NCBI RefSeq assembly: GCF_011801145.1
Contig: NZ_CP046172.1
Coordinates: forward strand, 5,208,001 to 5,272,000
Source: Nocardia arthritidis
GTDB taxonomy: Bacteria; Actinomycetota; Actinomycetes; Mycobacteriales; Mycobacteriaceae
Direction of reading: 5' to 3'
Length of the DNA: 64,000 nucleotides
Part shown: positions 63,480 to 64,000 of the stretch, in pieces
Layout of the letters: the number at the start of each line of letters is the position of its first letter
Position numbering within the stretch: position 1 is the stretch's first letter
The notes under the pieces: model-generated
Told to the model about the DNA's origin: nothing
Seen by the model: the letters and a program-made list of their open reading frames with translations, nothing else
The model's database searches: none
Program-made: the position numbers and the translations under genes

Positions 63480-64000
63480 TCAGGCATTTCGTGGTCTGAT
63501 CAGGCCGGATTCATATGCGAGCACGACGGCTTGGGCGCGGCTGCTGAGCTGAAGTTTCGTCATCGCGCGGTACAGGTGGGTTTTGACGGTGCCGTCGCTG
63601 ACGCTGAGGTGGCTGGCGATCTCGGTATTCGATATGCCGGTGCCGACCAGCCGGAGCACCTCGATCTCCCGGGTGGTCAGCGCGGCCAGATCCGGATGCG
63701 GTTGCCTGCGCAGGTCGGTCCGGTTCGCGAACTCCTCGATCAGCCGCCGGGTGACGGTCGGCGCGAGCAGTATGTCGCCCGCGGCGACCGCGTGGATCGC
63801 GGCCAGAACCTGTTCTGGCGAGGCGTCTTTCAGCAGAAATCCGGACGCGCCCGCACGCAGCGCGGTGTAGACGTATTCGTCGAGATCGTATGTGGTCAAG
63901 ATGAGTATCTGCGGCCGGTAGGTGGTCGCCGCGGCGAGGATGCGTTCGGTGGCGGTGATGCCGTCGGTGCCGGGCATGCGGATATCCATCAGGACCACAT
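63480..64000 (-). CDS. NarL/LuxR-family response regulator (5' end outside window)
   Basis: The visible part of about 173 residues starts inside the receiver domain at VVLMDIRMPGTDGITATERI (with the phospho-acceptor Asp), continues through LILTTYDLDEYV and SGFLLKDAS, and ends with the helix-turn-helix LTTREIEVLRLVGTGISNTE followed by SDGTVKTHLYRAMTKL. It is cut by the window edge; the N-terminal DD motif and any partner kinase are beyond it. Confidence 0.9.
   Translation of the reverse strand, partial: VVLMDIRMPGTDGITATERILAAATTYRPQILILTTYDLDEYVYTALRAGASGFLLKDASPEQVLAAIHAVAAGDILLAPTVTRRLIEEFANRTDLRRQPHPDLAALTTREIEVLRLVGTGISNTEIASHLSVSDGTVKTHLYRAMTKLQLSSRAQAVVLAYESGLIRPRNA

Overview
The window is high-GC actinobacterial DNA. 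Several features point to Nocardia or a close mycolic-acid relative: a DosR (DevR)-type dormancy regulon with HspX, Acg nitroreductases, a wax ester/diacylglycerol acyltransferase and a DevR-DevS pair very like the mycobacterial ones; an EspG-type type VII secretion chaperone; and several F420-dependent enzyme families. No rRNA, tRNA, CRISPR array, insertion sequence or integrase was seen. Identifications rest on reading the sequence and on remembered family features; no database search was run.

Region 1 (about 0.1-33.7 kb) is a hypoxia/dormancy island. Counterparts of Mycobacterium tuberculosis DosR genes are collected here: an Rv2030c-like phosphoribosyltransferase/erythromycin esterase fusion, an Rv2625c-like M50 protease with CBS domains, Hrp1, an OtsB1-like GH65 enzyme and HAD domain (separate genes here), HspX, PfkB, two Acg-type nitroreductases, a Tgs-type acyltransferase, five universal stress proteins, an Rv2004c-like kinase, a P-type ATPase, and the regulators DevR and DevS. 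Oleate hydratase, a GT4 glycosyltransferase, a Ddn-like protein, a flavodoxin, a GNAT acetyltransferase and two GyrI-DUF302 proteins are interleaved. DosR-box-like palindromes (GGGAC-N4-GTCCC) stand in most of the divergent promoters, four of them strong (hspX, pfkB/acg, usp at 20.9 kb, devR).

Region 2 (33.7-38.3 kb) has a NarL-type two-component system, a cytochrome P450 and a glycerophosphodiesterase lipoprotein.

Region 3 (38.3-45.1 kb) holds a class IV lanthipeptide synthetase with an unannotated 53-residue precursor peptide directly upstream. Two small secreted proteins and an FtsX-type permease without an ATPase follow. Region 4 (45.5-49.3 kb) is an apparent operon of an exported flavin amine/amino-acid oxidase, a putative pentameric ligand-gated ion channel and an AraC regulator.

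Region 5 (49.3-55 kb) has mixed metabolic genes: a serine hydrolase, a maltokinase-cap-like protein, ThiD, an SRPBCC protein, an F420-dependent PPOX protein, and an XRE regulator divergent from an NADP/F420 oxidoreductase with a palindrome between them. Region 6 (55-58 kb) is a type VII secretion substrate with GPGPG repeats and its EspG chaperone. Region 7 (58-63.4 kb) is an amino-sugar catabolic operon (MFS porter, BadF-type kinase, SIS isomerase/deaminase, NagA) divergent from a GntR regulator with two palindromic operators. The porter and the SIS gene are each broken by an apparent one-base deletion. The window ends inside a NarL-type response regulator.
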